A stretch of 64,000 bases of DNA from assembly GCA_038025085.1 (NCBI GenBank), contig CM076153.1, forward strand, positions 12,307,501-12,371,500, in the 5' to 3' direction. Origin of the DNA: Tetragonia tetragonoides (Eukaryota > Streptophyta > Magnoliopsida > Caryophyllales > Aizoaceae). Of the stretch, positions 1-13,621 are shown one piece after another (the first letter of the stretch is position 1; every line of letters begins with the position of its first letter). Both the position numbers and the translations under genes were made by a program. The notes beneath the pieces were generated by a model, which did no database searches, was not told the origin of the DNA, and saw only the letters and a list, made by a program, of their open reading frames with translations.

Positions 1-1266
1 TTAAAAAGGGCGGGACACTTATAATCCATGATATACTAACAAGGTCGTGCATCACAATGGGTATAAAAGAAAACCACGACAATTGTTGTATTGACATGTG
101 GCATCCATGTCATTGCATACATAGGCGACATTTCATGATTCGATGTATTTACCTTAAAAAGTAGGCGAAGTTTAGTTACTGACTTACTACTCTCACTAAC
201 CATTAAAATTATATCATTAGTATTCATAAAAGTTATTGTTTCATTCTTTAATGACTTAAGTTTCATAAATCATAATTTTTTTTTAATATATCACGTCAAT
301 CGGTATATTTCAACGAGTAAATATTAACTCATTAAGAATTTTCAGACGAAAAGAACATACTATAAAAATGAATCTATCGTGTACTAAAATTGGATCATAC
401 ACACTGTTGTATTGGCACGTGTTCTGCATGTCGATCACCATATCCAAAAGTTAATGCCAAATTAACCAATTAATAAGGATAATGAACCATGTTATCTAAT
501 TAAATTAGGATACTTGGAACATACAAATATTTTTTTTGAGTGAAAGATACATGAACCATAATTAAACTTAAACTAAACTATGCTGAAAACTAGATACAAC
601 GAATTTAATAAGGGAAAGTAGTCACAAGTAATAGATGCATAAAGTCTTCTAAAAAAGAAGAAGTAATAGATGCATAAAGACTTTAAAACTAACGGATAAA
701 TTCACGTATTATGCATCTCAATCTTCAAAGTGATTTCGTACCCCAACAAAAATACATGATTCATGGAGATCGAGCAATATGGTAAATTGGTAAAATAATG
801 TGAACAAGGGAAACTAATTTATCTACATGGATCAAAATAATCGTTGCCATATCACATTACATGACACACAAGTAATATTATATAAAAAAAATATTTAAAC
901 CAAAGAGAGATAAGAACCAATAGTAGTATATTGACTATTAATAAAGGTAGGTAAATAAATTTATGGACTACATAAGTACACAAATGTGCAAATGTGTTGG
1001 TTGATAGAGTATATCAAGGTGTGGGAATATATCATTTAACTAATTTTGTGATTAATTATTTAAAGTATGAAAAATATAAATTAATTTATCCATTTAAATC
1101 CAAAAAACTGTTATCGCATGTCACATAAACAACTTTATAGTCCACATAGCACAACTTTGATTTTGTACTGATAACTCTATTTTAGTTATTATATACACTA
1201 TTAATAAATCATTAATCTATTTTTCTGATAACATTCAAAATATATTTTCTAATGATAAACTACAAG

Positions 1267-1295
1267 CTCGTGCATCGCACGGGGCATACACCTAG
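1267..1295 (+). mobile_element. Helitron-like 3' terminus
   Basis: A short hairpin, CGTGC-ATC-GCACG at 1269-1281, is followed about 10 bases later by CTAG at 1292-1295 and then a T. A small GC hairpin, a ~10-nt gap, CTRR and a host T is the known 3' end structure of plant Helitrons. No matching 5' TC end was identified, so element length is unknown. The hairpin core recurs in diverged form near 42-60, 13086-13105 (minus) and 32304-32330 (minus). Confidence 0.55.
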
Positions 1296-1668
1296 TAATA
1301 ACTAAATATGAATGCATTTGGCATTAGATTGTTAATACATTTTTCAACTTTAACTAGTTTATGATTGTAGGTTTGTCTCGATTTTTGAAGTATATGTAAG
1401 AAATTTTTAGGTTTATTGTCATCATAAATCAAATTGGTATTGTTTATCAATATGTTTTCGATATCTGTCTTTTATACGTAATATACTAAATACAATACTT
1501 TTTTTTTTGTTGGTGGGGGCTGTATGACAGTATTATGCCCCTTTTTAGGTCATCGGTTCATACCTTCTTGGACATAGGCGAAGGAAAACTCATAATCTCA
1601 AGCATTACAAGTGCTTTCCGGTAGGATCAAATTCTTGTTTGGTGTTACAAGTCTTACAACTTACCAAT

Positions 1669-1790
<122 letters not shown>

Positions 1791-2037
1791 GTCAAACACC
1801 TTTATTATTAATAGTACAATTTACTTTGAATTAAACCGTGGTACACAATACTATTTGAATTTGTATAAACATAATTGTTAGAAGATAAATTGAAGACGAG
1901 GAGTATTCAAATATCAGCATTTTAGTACGTACATTATGAAGTTTGCTAGTTAAAATCTATGTACATTGTATTGAATTTAGGTTTTAAAACCATTTAAACT
2001 AACCTTGTTAGTCACCTAACATGTATTAGTTGTCCTT

Positions 2038-2548
2038 CACTACAAAAAAAATGAAGATTTACATGCGAAAATTAGCTGCGGATTAATTTCCGCAGCTAAT
2101 TAGCTACGAAATTGTTCAATATTTGAACACAAATTAAAATCAGCGGCGGAATTAATTATCCGCCGCTGATTAGTGACGGAATTAATGAAATTCCGCAGCT
2201 GATTTGAAAAAAACGAACTGACCAGATATACTTTAAATATAACATAACCCGTATAATAACAACAAACAATGAGTGGAGCGCTGGTTAGAGCCTTCACCCC
2301 TATGTGCGCGACCAGTGTTCGAATCCATGTGGGAGCCATGATGCATTAAGCCAGCGACGGAATTACAATTTTCCGCAGCTAAGCTCTGCTGCGGAAATTG
2401 GTAATTCCGCCACAGACTTTGCCAGCGTCTGGCTTTTTTGCTGCCGTTTAAATCCGTAGTTGGGTCCGCCGCTGACCATAAATAGCAGTGGAAAAGTGGC
2501 TATAGCAACGAGATTTTTCCACATCTATTTTCTCATTTTTTTGTAGTG
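2038..2548. mobile_element. CACTA-type MITE, 511 bp
   Basis: The element starts CACTACAAAAAAA and ends with the inverse, TTTTTTTGTAGTG. It is flanked by a 3-bp CTT duplication (2035-2037 and 2549-2551), as expected for the CACTA superfamily. The interior carries many short inverted copies of a TCCGC-AGCT type motif, like the subterminal repeats CACTA transposases bind. There is no transposase, so it is non-autonomous. Its middle (about 2270-2340) has tRNA promoter-like boxes: GAGCGCTGGTTAGAGCC resembling box A and GTTCGAATCC resembling box B. Confidence 0.88.
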
Positions 2549-3460
2549 CTTTCGTATTTAAGATCTTCCATTTTTTATGACTAAGAATCTGTTAGGCAAT
2601 ACTTTGTTGTAGCTATAAGCCAAGATTTTGTTTAAGACGAAAATATAGAGTTGAACGGTGCACAAATGTATGAAAGTAACAATAAAATATTAAGTATTTA
2701 TGTGTGTATTTATATACATGCGACAATGATACTACGTATAAGATTATAACCACTTCTACTGAGATTTTCATCACCTTTGTAACAGTGTAACAATAAAACC
2801 AACATTTCTGGCACCATAATAGATGTATTTTCCCACTTGTATTTTAGACATTTTAGTAGGAGATAGAAATTGTACAAAGAGACATTTTTTGAGGTGGGAA
2901 ATGTTGATAAGCCAAATGTGAAACACAATCTGCCAACACAGAAATCCATCTCTAAGAATCTCAAATCACAAAAGAATTCACACAAAAACACTTTTTTTTT
3001 TCCCATTCATCATATCATGAATTTTCCCATTCACCCACAATTTTGAAAAATTAGCAAACAAAAATTTCTGAGGTGCTCCCCTTCTTAGCACTCATACTGC
3101 AATATGATCCATTGAAATTCAATCTTCTCCTACACATTCCCCTCCAATCACTTCTCACCAGATCTTGCTACCTTTTTTTGTTATCTTCCCATTTCACCAA
3201 AAAATAATCTGGTTACAACTTGTGTTTGACACGTAGGCAAAGACTGTCTTCTTCCTTCTCAGGTGAACTCTCTCTCTCTCCTCTATCTCTCTCCTCTATC
3301 TCTCTCTAACAGTCCCATCACCACCCACCATCACCTTCAATAAAAAAAATTGAATCTTTTTTATTCCCAGTGATTTTCATTTTTTGGGCCTTTTTTGGGT
3401 TATAATAGAAGTACTAATCATTTAATAATAAAAATTCAACCTTTTTCATGTGTACATGTA

Positions 3461-3470
3461 TATATATAGA
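3461..3470 (+). promoter_or_regulatory. Probable TATA box of the glycine decarboxylase gene
   Basis: TATATATAGA lies about 200 bases before the ATG at 3672, a usual distance for a plant core promoter with a 150-180-nt leader. A CT-rich tract at about 3268-3307 lies upstream. The transcription start is inferred, not seen. Confidence 0.5.
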
Positions 3471-3671
3471 GCTTATAAAGCGCCCTATGGTTCCACCAAC
3501 CCACTAGCAGTCTAAGTATACCGTCCCTCATCCAATGGAAACCATAAATTTGTAAACTTTCTATAGAAAATATCAAGTGCCCATTTCTTATTTGGGTATA
3601 AAAATCAATACCCATCTGAATCTTGTTTAAAGATTAAATCTTGCATTTGTTGATCAAATAAGATTTAATCA

Positions 3672-6600
3672 ATGGAGCGAGCAAGGAGGCTTGCAAGCAA
3701 GGCTATTTTGAGGAGGTTGGTTTCAGAGGCTAAACAACACCGTCCCATCAACAATGGCAAGGTTTTTGAATCTGCCACCAACGGCTCATTTTCATGCTCC
3801 ACATCAAGGTATGTCTCAACCATGGCATCATCATCTCCAAGATTGTCTAGGAAAAAAACTGGTTTTGGGTCAGTTTCAGTGCCCCAAACTCGATCCATTT
3901 CGGTTGAGGCACTGAAACCAAGTGACACATTTCCTCGCCGACATAACTCTTTAACCCCTGATGAACAAATCAAAATGGCTCAGTTTTGTGGTTTTGATAG
4001 TTTAGATTCTCTTATTGATGCTACTGTGCCTAAATCAATAAGGGCTGAAACCATGAAGTTTTCTATATTTGATGAGGGGTTAACTGAGTCTCAAATGGTG
4101 GAACATATGACTGATTTAGCTTCTAAGAATAAGGTTTTCAAGTCATTTATTGGGATGGGTTATTATAATACTTATGTACCACCTGTGATTTTGAGGAATA
4201 TTATGGAAAACCCTGGTTGGTATACTCAATACACACCCTACCAGGCTGAGATTTCTCAGGGTAGGTTGGAATCTTTGTTAAATTTCCAGACCATGATTAC
4301 TGATCTTACTGGCTTGCCCATGTCCAATGCCTCTTTGCTTGATGAGGGGACTGCTGCTGCTGAGGCAATGGCTATGTGTAATAATATCTTGAAGGGAAAG
4401 AAGAAAACTTTCATTATAGCAAATAACTGCCACCCACAAACAATAGATATTTGTAAGACTAGAGCAGATGGATTTGATCTTAAGGTCTTGACAGCTGATC
4501 TTAAGGACATCGATTACTCGTCTGGTGATGTTTGTGGTGTGCTGGTTCAGTATCCTGGTACTGAGGGAGAGGTTTTGGATTATGGGGAGTTTGTAAAGAA
4601 GGCGCATGCTAGTGGTGTTAAGGTGGTTATGGCAACTGACTTATTAGCATTGACAATGTTGAAGCCTCCTGGTGAGTTTGGGGTTGATATAGTTGTTGGG
4701 TCAGCCCAGAGATTTGGGGTGCCTATGGGTTATGGAGGCCCTCATGCAGCTTTCCTGGCCACTTCTCAAGAGTACAAGAGATTGATGCCGGGAAGAATCA
4801 TTGGTCTTAGTGTTGATTCTTCTGGCAAGACTGCTCTTCGTATGGCGATGCAAACAAGGGAGCAACACATTCGAAGGGACAAAGCTACTAGCAACATCTG
4901 CACTGCTCAGGTATAGAGTTGCTCTTTAATTGATTAATTTGGTTAAGCTAAGACTCTATATGCTAAATTGTGAGCTTAATGGATATATATGAGTCCTTTT
5001 GTGAACATCTGTTTCCACTCTCTTTTGCATCTCTTAGCTTGGTTATCATCTTTTTCTGCTTGTGTGGCTTTGCTTGATATGGTAGTTTGTGAATGAAAAT
5101 ACATGGTTCTTTTTTCTTTTATGGGGGGTGCTTGCGAGGAAAGGGAGCATTTGTCAGAGAATGTGTTGAAACATCTGTTTCCACTTTCTCTTTTGCATCT
5201 CTTAACTTGATTTTTATCCTTTTCTGCTTGTGTCGTTTCTTGATATGGTAGTTTATGAATGAAAATACATGGTTCTTTCTTCTCTTTAAGGGGGGGGGGG
5301 GTGTTTTATGAGGGAAGGGGGCACTTTTTAGAGAATGTGTTGTGAGACCTTTATAGGACATGTGTCTAGTACATATGGTTATGATCTTGCTTTTGTTGTC
5401 TTGATTGAGCTTTATGTGGTTCTCCAGGCTTTGCTTGCCAACATGTCTGCTATGTATGCTGTTTACCATGGACCAGAAGGCCTTAAAACCATCGGTCAAA
5501 GGGTGCATGGTCTTGCTGCCACATTTGCAGCTGGAGTGAAGAAGCTTGGGACTGCAGAAGTTGAGGAATTAGCCTTCTTTGACACGGTGAAGGTCAAGTG
5601 TGCTAATGCCCATGCGGTTGCTAAAGAAGCTTACAAGCATGAGATGAATTTGCGTGTTGTGGACAAGAACACTGTGAGTTAGACTCATTATAATGTTTTG
5701 CCTTATATGTGATAAATTACCTTCTTATGATGTGGTGACAAGATTGTTGTTTGACCTTCAGGTCACTGTTGCATTTGATGAAACAATAACTTTGGAGGAT
5801 GTTGATAAGCTTTTCAAAGTTTTTGCTGGTGGAAAACCTGTGAGTGTCTCTACAATGCGTTTATATTAGATGAAGGTCATGATAAGATACAATAATTGAA
5901 ACTGTGCTGACAACTTCGTCATTGCTTTTCTGAATTTTGACTAACTTCCAGGTAACATTTACTGCTGCATCCCTTGCTCCGGAGGTTGAGAATGCTATCC
6001 CTGCTTCCCTTGTGAGAACGAGCCCATATTTGACTCACCCAATCTTTAACACGTATGGCTCTCTTTGCTGAATATACTAAAGAAATATGTGTTCATATGT
6101 GCATTCTATGTGTAAAAGAGTAATGCATTTTTTGTTGCATTCTAAGCTCAAAAGAGCAATTTGTTCTATGTTGCATTCTAAGTTCAATTTACCATATTAG
6201 ATACCACACGGAGCACGAGCTGCTGAGGTACCTACATAGATTACAGGCAAAGGATCTGTCGTTGTGCCACAGCATGATTCCGCTGGGATCTTGTACAATG
6301 AAGTTGAATGCCACAACTGAGATGATGCCAGTGACTATGCCTAACTTTACAAATATTCACCCTTTTGCCCCAACAGACCAGGCTCGGGGTTATCAGGTAT
6401 AAGTGAATGATAGTCATTGGTTCCTTCATGCTATAGCTGTAAACCTGGTCTTGTAGGTCATAAAAGCTGCGCCCCTTACAATTCCTTTGATCTATGTTCC
6501 CTTGATGTTGTAGGAAATGTTCGAAAATTTGGGTGACCTATTATGCAGCCTTACTGGATTTGATTCTGTCTCTTTGCAACCAAATGCTGGTGCAGCGGGC

Positions 6601-9600
6601 GAGTATGCTGGGCTGATGGTTATTCGTGCTTACCATATGGTATGTTGATTCCAGTCTTGCTGACTTGGTGTTATCCTTGCAATTTTGAGACTTCAGATTA
6701 TCATTGGTGGAATTTGGATGCATTTGTGTTGGGCTTTATCTCTACTGGAAGCTGAAGGAAAGGAATATTTGAGGGGGGGGGGGGGGGTGTTGGACTACAT
6801 GGAATGCCAAGTGAAATGTACAATATCTATTATGCTTTTATGTGGACCTTACATTTTTTTACTTGGCCATCTATATATTAGAACTTCTGTGCTCTTTTAG
6901 TTGAGGGGAAAGGAAAATTTGATTGGTGAGTCTGAAATGTTGATTCAGTTTATGAAACTTCTGTGTGGTTAGTACTGCCTGTTTGTAGGCCTCGAATTTG
7001 AATTAATTGTTTAAAATGTATCTGTTTTTGAGAGGCATGAAGGTTCATGTGAAATAATTTGCTAAATGTAGGCACGAGGAGACCATCATCGTAATGTGTG
7101 CATCATTCCTGTCTCGGCTCATGGAACAAATCCTGCTAGTGCTGCCATGTGCGGTATGAAAATTGTCACTATTGGAACTGATGCTAAGGGTAACATCAAC
7201 ATTGAGGAATTGAGAAAGGCTGCCGAAACACACAAAGACAACTTGTCTGCTCTTATGGTATGAGTACCTGCAACCTATACTACTAATATCTCTTTTCATT
7301 GATTATTTGATTTATACTGAAAATATGTTATGTACTTCTCAGTGATGGTTGATTCTGCTTCTATTATCCAGGTTACTTATCCTTCAACTCATGGTGTCTA
7401 TGAAGAAGGGATTGATGAGATTTGTAAGATAATTCATGACAATGGTGGTCAAGTATACATGGATGGTGCCAACATGAATGCACAGGTTTGGTTTAGTTGA
7501 TATTTCTTTCTCGAGACTAGTTGCCGACTTGCCGGTTGCAAAAGTTGTTGTCATTCAGGATTATGTCTGCATACACTACCCCCACACACTATACTGGTTT
7601 TTTTAATGTTATTCAGGATTATATTTTTCAAAGCACGTATTCTGTGTTTTCTATTCATTGGCTCTGTATGTGCTTTTTCCCAGTTTGCTCCATCAGCAAT
7701 TTTAGTTCTTGGATGTGCTTTTGGCCTGCAAAATATCATTTCCTTGTTTCATGGCTGAACGGACTTTGCTTGAACTGAGATTTTTGATTATTTTGCCAGA
7801 AGTATGATGATTGGCATGTATAAAAAAGTTCCACGATCTAGCTAATAACTCTGAAGGCAAAATGTGCATTGTAGACTAGAAGATGTATTTTTGAAAATTA
7901 AAAATCACATTTTTAGAGTAGTAGAGAACACTTTACAGTCGAATAGGCTGTTAAGCTTTATTTAACTCTGTCTTTCCTCATGCAAAGATGACTTTACTAA
8001 GATATGGTAGTGAATCATGTAGTAACTTCTTTGACATCCTCTCTACTTGCGTAATGAATTAATCTTGTAATTAAGCCATACCCTCGAGAAATATTTTGGT
8101 TTTTATTCTTTATAAATATTTGAATTATTTTGCTATAACAAAAATAGCATATCATTTCTTAAATTCACACGTTCATTCATTCTACTGTTTTCAAAATTTC
8201 AAAAAAAAATAAAAAAAATTGTGGGTGTATGCGAGACAGCATCTCTAGGGCCTAAGGGTAAGGGTGCATATATCTAGACCTCCCCAGACTCCTCCCTCAC
8301 GGAATCCCTCATGGTTGGTTGTTCCTAATCTTCTTTGACATAGTTTCTGGCTACTTTTGTGAGTATATAAATCATGAACTTGGTTATGTAAACTTTACTG
8401 CTTCATTATGTTTCTGTGCTTCCTCTAACTTAGTTATGTACCTGTCTTCTAAGCTCCACATATGAAAGCACATTGGTTTCTTCTTCTTGTTTCATGTCAG
8501 TATAACACTCGATAGCTAATGATGGACAATTATCCTTCTGCCAGGTTGGTCTCACAAGCCCAGGATTTATTGGAGCAGATGTTTGCCATCTCAATCTCCA
8601 CAAAACATTTTGCATTCCACATGGTGGAGGTGGTCCTGGTATGGGCCCCATTGGTGTGAAGAAACATTTGGCTCCATTTTTGCCATCACATCCTGTGGTA
8701 TGAACTCACTAAATTTCATACAATTTAGAGCCAAACTCTAAGGTGTTGAAGTTCGCCAGTTTAAATGCTTTTGTAAAGTCTGAAAGTGCCTAATACAAAT
8801 GCTTTTGTAAAGTCTGAAAGTGCCTAATACAAATGCTTAGTGAGTGAAGCATTTCTAATCATTAGCTCAGATAGTTAGTTTGATAGATCCTACTCCCTGC
8901 AAAGTTTGGTATAAAAAATGAGTAAATAAATAATTAAATTACTATAAGCTTATTGTTGCTAAGGTTGATGCAATCTGCAGCGAAGTTTCTAATCCCATTT
9001 GATCTGTTGAAGGTGTCAACTGGTGGAATTCCTGCCCCAGAAGAGTTGCAGCCCCTTGGTGCAATTTCTGCTGCACCTTGGGGATCTGCTCTAATTTTGC
9101 CAATTTCATATACCTACATTGCCATGATGGGATCAGGAGGTCTAACTGAAGCATCTAAGCAAGCTATTCTGAATGCCAACTACATGGCTAAGCGTTTGGA
9201 GGTGTGTGGCTTTACAGTCCTTTGTTCTTTCTTGAATTCTGAAACAATGACAAAACAATAACTGTACATTAGCATAAATGTTCTTTTGAACCTTTTTTTT
9301 AAAGGTAGAATGGTGGCGGCTCATAAGAGCTGCATAAAATCCGTGCCTTGATTTTGACACACGAGTACATGACAATTTACATTTCTTATATCCCTATTCT
9401 TCCATCTAAACTGTAAGGAATTAGGATTTTACTTTAACCTTTAATATCTCTGGGCTCTGCAGAACCACTACCCTGTCCTTTTCCGTGGTGTCAATGGAAC
9501 ATGTGCTCACGAATTTATCATTGACTTGAGACCTCTCAAGGTAAGATTACCGATAAAGTTAAACTACTAAATCCGTTTGCTAATTCAGGCTTCTAGGTTT

Positions 9601-10366
9601 AAATTGTTACTTTGCTTTACATTGCAGAACACTGCTGGCATAGAACCTGAGGATGTTGCCAAGCGTCTGATAGACTATGGATTCCACGGACCAACTATGT
9701 CATGGCCTGTCCCTGGAACACTCATGATTGAACCCACAGAAAGTGAAAGCAAGGTATATCGTTCAACTTGCTTGAAAATGTCAAATCGGTTCTCCCCATC
9801 CAACCCCTTCAATTCCTTATTTTGGTTCTGATCTTGGATCTGATCACTTCAACAGGCTGAGTTAGACAGGTTCTGTGATGCACTGATTTCCATTAGAGAG
9901 GAAATTGCCGAGATTGAGAAGGGAAAAGCTGATGCTCACAACAACGTCCTTAAGGTAAGATTTTGGTTTGACTTCAGACATTTGGATACATATTTCATGC
10001 ACCTATTCCTTATTTTGCAACCAGTACTATCTTGGTCAATAAGCTGATATGTGACTTGTGCAGGGAGCACCACATCCTCCTTCTATGCTCATGGCTGACT
10101 CATGGACCAAGCCATACTCCCGGGAGTATGCTGCTTACCCTGCTCCCTGGCTGCGCACTGCCAAATTCTGGCCTACTACTGGTATTGTTTCAAAATTCCA
10201 TTGGTGGAACTTCTCTCATACACATCCTCTCTCGCGCTCTCTATATTGGTAACATTTTTTTTGGTTGGTTTCAGGACGTGTTGACAACGTCTATGGAGAC
10301 AGGAACCTAGTGTGCACACTTCAGCCAGCAAACCACTATGAAGAAGAAGCTGCTGCTACTGCTTAA
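3672..10366 (+). CDS. GLDP: Glycine decarboxylase P-protein, mitochondrial
   Basis: This is the PLP-dependent P subunit of the mitochondrial glycine cleavage system. It decarboxylates glycine and passes the aminomethyl group to H-protein lipoate, the central step of photorespiration. Fifteen exons join in frame: 3672-4910, 5428-5673, 5762-5839, 5952-6052, 6201-6396, 6514-6639, 7072-7257, 7372-7485, 8545-8697, 9013-9201, 9463-9540, 9628-9753, 9856-9954, 10064-10181 and 10275-10366, giving 1046 aa, normal for plants. The N-terminus ([16 protein letters not shown]) is Arg/Ser-rich like a mitochondrial presequence, and the mature part starts near the [13 protein letters not shown] motif. The N-terminal half-domain has [15 protein letters not shown] conservation; the C-terminal half carries the PLP site HLNLHKTF (Lys about 782) and the Gly-rich [12 protein letters not shown] loop. 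The protein ends near EEEAAATA. Introns 1 and 8 carry a local duplication and a SINE remnant. All key motifs are intact. Confidence 0.97.
5000..5345. repeat. Tandem duplication in intron 1 of the P-protein gene
   Basis: A segment of about 165-170 bases occurs twice head to tail. Landmarks are CATCTGTTTCCACT, TGATATGGTAGTTT, AAAATACATGGTTCTTT, a poly-G run and GAGAATGTGTTG, which recurs at about 5157 and 5331. The copies differ by scattered substitutions. The second copy holds a run of about ten G. Confidence 0.85.
8221..8330 (+). mobile_element. Degenerate SINE remnant in intron 8 of the P-protein gene
   Basis: The stretch GGGTAAGGGTGCATA, then CTAGACCTCCCCAGAC, then a GGAATCCCTC-like segment and a decayed TTG-rich end follows the same order as the SINE copy at 21883-22033 (GGGGTAAGGATGCGTACA, TGGACCTCCTCAGACC, GGCGGGATACTTACTGGG, TTG repeat). 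An A-rich tract precedes it. No clear target duplication remains. Confidence 0.6.
8763..8836. repeat. 34-bp tandem duplication in intron 9 of the P-protein gene
   Basis: AAATGCTTTTGTAAAGTCTG through GTGCCTAATAC is repeated exactly, starting at 8763 and 8797, with the start of a third unit following. Confidence 0.93.
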
Positions 10367-11909
10367 ACCCTTAAGTTCTTGGCTTAGCCCATACGACTTT
10401 CTTACAGTCTGAAGCCATCGTGTCCTTGATTCCTCTGTTGTATATAAAATCCATTCTCATTGGGAATGTGGGGTTTCGCCTTTCAGGTGCTTCCCATATC
10501 CATCAACGCTGGAGCGATGACACGTTCCCTTCACCTCCCTCCCCTTCTTCCCCTCTGGAGGAAAATAGAAGAAAAAGAAATGCCATCCCTATATGCTTCC
10601 CTGGATAGCAGGTACCATTCATAAAGAAGAGAAAAAGGAAAAAGAAAAAAAATGGAAATTATCTTTGCAGCTGTTGTCTTTTACATTCTCATTGTAAGTA
10701 ACATTTAAGCTGCTTCAATAACAATTCTGTTGCTATTTGCAGCTCGAATTGGTAATCACTGATGCTCTTCCCATTATTTAGTAAGAGCTAATATTATTAT
10801 TTTCTGATATGACTGACTAAACAAAGCTTTTCAATCACATTTTCTGTTTCCGTAATTGAAAGAAATTTCTTAACCCTCGTGAGGAGGATTCTCTAATTAT
10901 GTACCGCTTACTTTTCAAAAAAAATTCGTTTTAAAAGAATCTTTATTACGATTATCGATTCAATGTGAGTATTTATGAGTAATGATTTGATGTGCTTGAC
11001 ATCTACTCAAGTTTCTGATTTCAGGCAAAATATTTTTAAAAATTCTCATATTAACTATAACTAATTGATCCTTAGCATATTACTCAATGTAAAGCAATAT
11101 TCAAATTGAGTTGAGGCAATGCTTCTTTTTTATAAAGGGAAGAAATAAGCAGAAATTGCGCAGAAGCAAAGCATTTCATTGGTTATAACGCAAGTCAAAC
11201 AAGGGCACTCTTTCCTTTTTAACTTTCCAGGGTGTATTATTGATTTCAATTAGCTCACTCTTTTGTTTTTGGATAATTAAACTGACTACAACCACAGATA
11301 AAAAATTAACAATCATGAGTGAAATCTTGTTGTTTCTTTTCATTTTTTGGAAAACCGTAAATTTCCATTCCATCTTTCAAAAGTAATCTAATATGGCGTT
11401 CTTGGATAGTTTGTACGACATAGTATATTAATATGGTACCCTTAAACAATCAAATAATCCATCTAAGAAACATATTCTACTCACAACGTAACATCATGTT
11501 CACCTGATATTCTTCAAAAATTTATATAAAACGGTCATACATATCGCAGTCTGCGTGATCAATGATATTCTTAAGCCAAAAATAGCACATTTAGAGAAAA
11601 ACACATAAAACACTACTATATGATCAATATCCTTATACTCGAAGTGATACTTTTGAAAAGTAGTAGTCCAATATTTTTGGCCGCCGTATAGACAAGAATC
11701 ATGGTTGAAAAAGTACTTTTCTTAACAATTTCAAATTTCAAATTTCAAATTTCAAATTCCAATCAACTCTACAAAACTTAAAAGACGTTCACCTATTATT
11801 GACGCCACCCATTTATTTTTCCGCTAACTTTTAATTGTACAATTATATTCCTCTAAAACTATTCTTCGATTCCACCAAGTGATGCTTCAATATTGTGACT
11901 ACATAGTTT

Positions 11910-12165
11910 GCTGCTCATCAAAAAGATGGTGCAAGTGAATGGCGATTAAGGCACTCTTTTCTACGTCATGTTGGACTCTCGTGTTCAATAACGAACATAT
12001 TATACTAGCTGAACAACCAGCGCAAGCACTGCCCCCGTCAACGTAGCACCAACAAGAGGCTAGTATAGTTCCTAGAAGCCAACAGACACAAAATATGAAG
12101 GGAAATGAGAATTTAAACTCATGACCTTACCTTACCATACCGGTTAGGAGTAGGTTTGATCAGAT
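11910..12165 (-). mobile_element. Diverged tRNA-derived SINE (copy 1)
   Basis: This stretch is collinear with 62103-62398. Shared blocks include GGTGCAAGTGAATGGCGA, GGACTCTCGTGTTCAA, CGTAGCACCAACAA, GGCTAGTATAGTTCCTAGAA and ACCTTACCTTACCA. On the minus strand the shared part has a box-B-like GAGTTYAAAT motif. The right end is more eroded than in the second copy, and no duplication flanks it. Confidence 0.65.
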
Positions 12166-12278
12166 GCAAACCTAACCTTAGTTTGAAAAAAATGCACCTT
12201 ATATTCGAATGTAAAAGGAAGAACAATTGTAGGAGGCAATAGGCAGTGATTATGTATGCTGAATTGCTGCAATTTAGA

Positions 12279-12629
12279 TCTTCTACTGTTAACAGTATTC
12301 TACCGTTCTTTTCTCTCTCTATCTCTCTCCTCTAACTGTTTAAATTTAAAAAATCCACCCCCTTCATTTAATGGTCAAAAACCCACCCCCTCCAATCCAA
12401 TGGTAGATATTTTAAGAAAAGTACTCTACTGTTCTTTTACCAACAGCAGAGGATCTTCTACTGTTAACAGTACTCTACTGTTCTTTTCTCTCTCTATCTC
12501 TCTCCTCTAACTGTTTAAATTTAAAAAAACCCACGCCCTTCATCTAATGGTCAAAAATCCACCCCCTCTAATCCAATGGTAGATATTTTAAGAAAAGTAC
12601 TCTACTGCTCTTTTACCAACAACAGAGGA
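12279..12629. repeat. Tandem duplication, ~174-bp unit
   Basis: Two head-to-tail copies start GATCTTCTACTGTTAACAGT (about 12277 and 12451). Each contains CTCTCTCTATCTCTCTCC, ACTGTTTAAATTTAAAAAA, a C-rich stretch, AATGGTAGATATTTTAAG and TTTTACCAACA. Few differences separate them, so the duplication looks recent. Confidence 0.92.
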
Positions 12630-13085
12630 TCCCGACTGGAATTGCTGATATGCTTGATGCTAATTTCATGTTTCTACGTACTTATTTTGTACAGGAGAGA
12701 GAAAACTGGGGGCACACGATCATTCTCGATTGTCCGCGCACACGCCCAATTGTAATGTGCGAATATACGGTCTCATTTCCCAAGTTTTTATCAGCTAACC
12801 AAGCATGCAACTTGCAAAACATTTGTCCCTTCCAAAGCCAGCTTATCAATTAGCTAATTTTTGCTCACATTTCCTACCTATCTTTATCCAGCCATCAAGT
12901 TACTCATTTACATTTTTATTTTCTGGTTGTTTGAAAAAACTAATTAATTATTCTATATCAAATTTTAGTCGTAATCTTGATTTTAATAGAATTGTGTATG
13001 TCTTTGTCTCTCTAAGAAAATAAAGAATGCCTTTAATGTATGGCTATATGGATCAATTGTTAATTGCTCTTCATTGTAAGGTAAA

Positions 13086-13110
13086 CTAGCTTTGGTCCTC
13101 GAGCGATGCC
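13086..13110 (-). mobile_element. Possible Helitron-like 3' terminus, minus orientation
   Basis: Read on the minus strand, GGGGCATCGCTCGAGG (a weak hairpin) is followed by about ten bases and CTAG, then T. It resembles the terminus at 1267-1295. No 5' end is identified. Confidence 0.35.
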
Positions 13111-13621
13111 CCGGGTTGTTTTTTTTATATGTTGTCTATTTTTTAGGTGTTATTGTAGGTGTCTTAATTACACGGATGGTGTAGTCATGTGACTAATGAC
13201 CTTTCTAATTAAAGAAGTTTTCCTCTTTTTTTTTTTAAAAATAAAGTAAGTAAATATTCTAATTAAAGAAGTTTTAATACTTTATCTATTTTGTTGAAAA
13301 ATTATCTAACAAATTAATCATACATGAAAGCAATGAATGCCATAATAACACATGATAATGCAATGGTGATATAAACGCCACGAGACAAACATATATAACA
13401 AATACCTCGTAGAAGTGCCACATGGCGAGGAGAAATTGTATAGCGTATGTATATAGCTCCTACCAAACATTAAAGGGTCAAATATAGGACATACGTATCT
13501 CATTTTGAAGTATTTTCCGAACCTGATCCAATGAAGTAAGAATTATAATTGTTATAGTTGCGTAATATAAGTTATTTGATTTCATAAAATGAACAATATG
13601 ATCATAATTTTTTTTTTTTTG

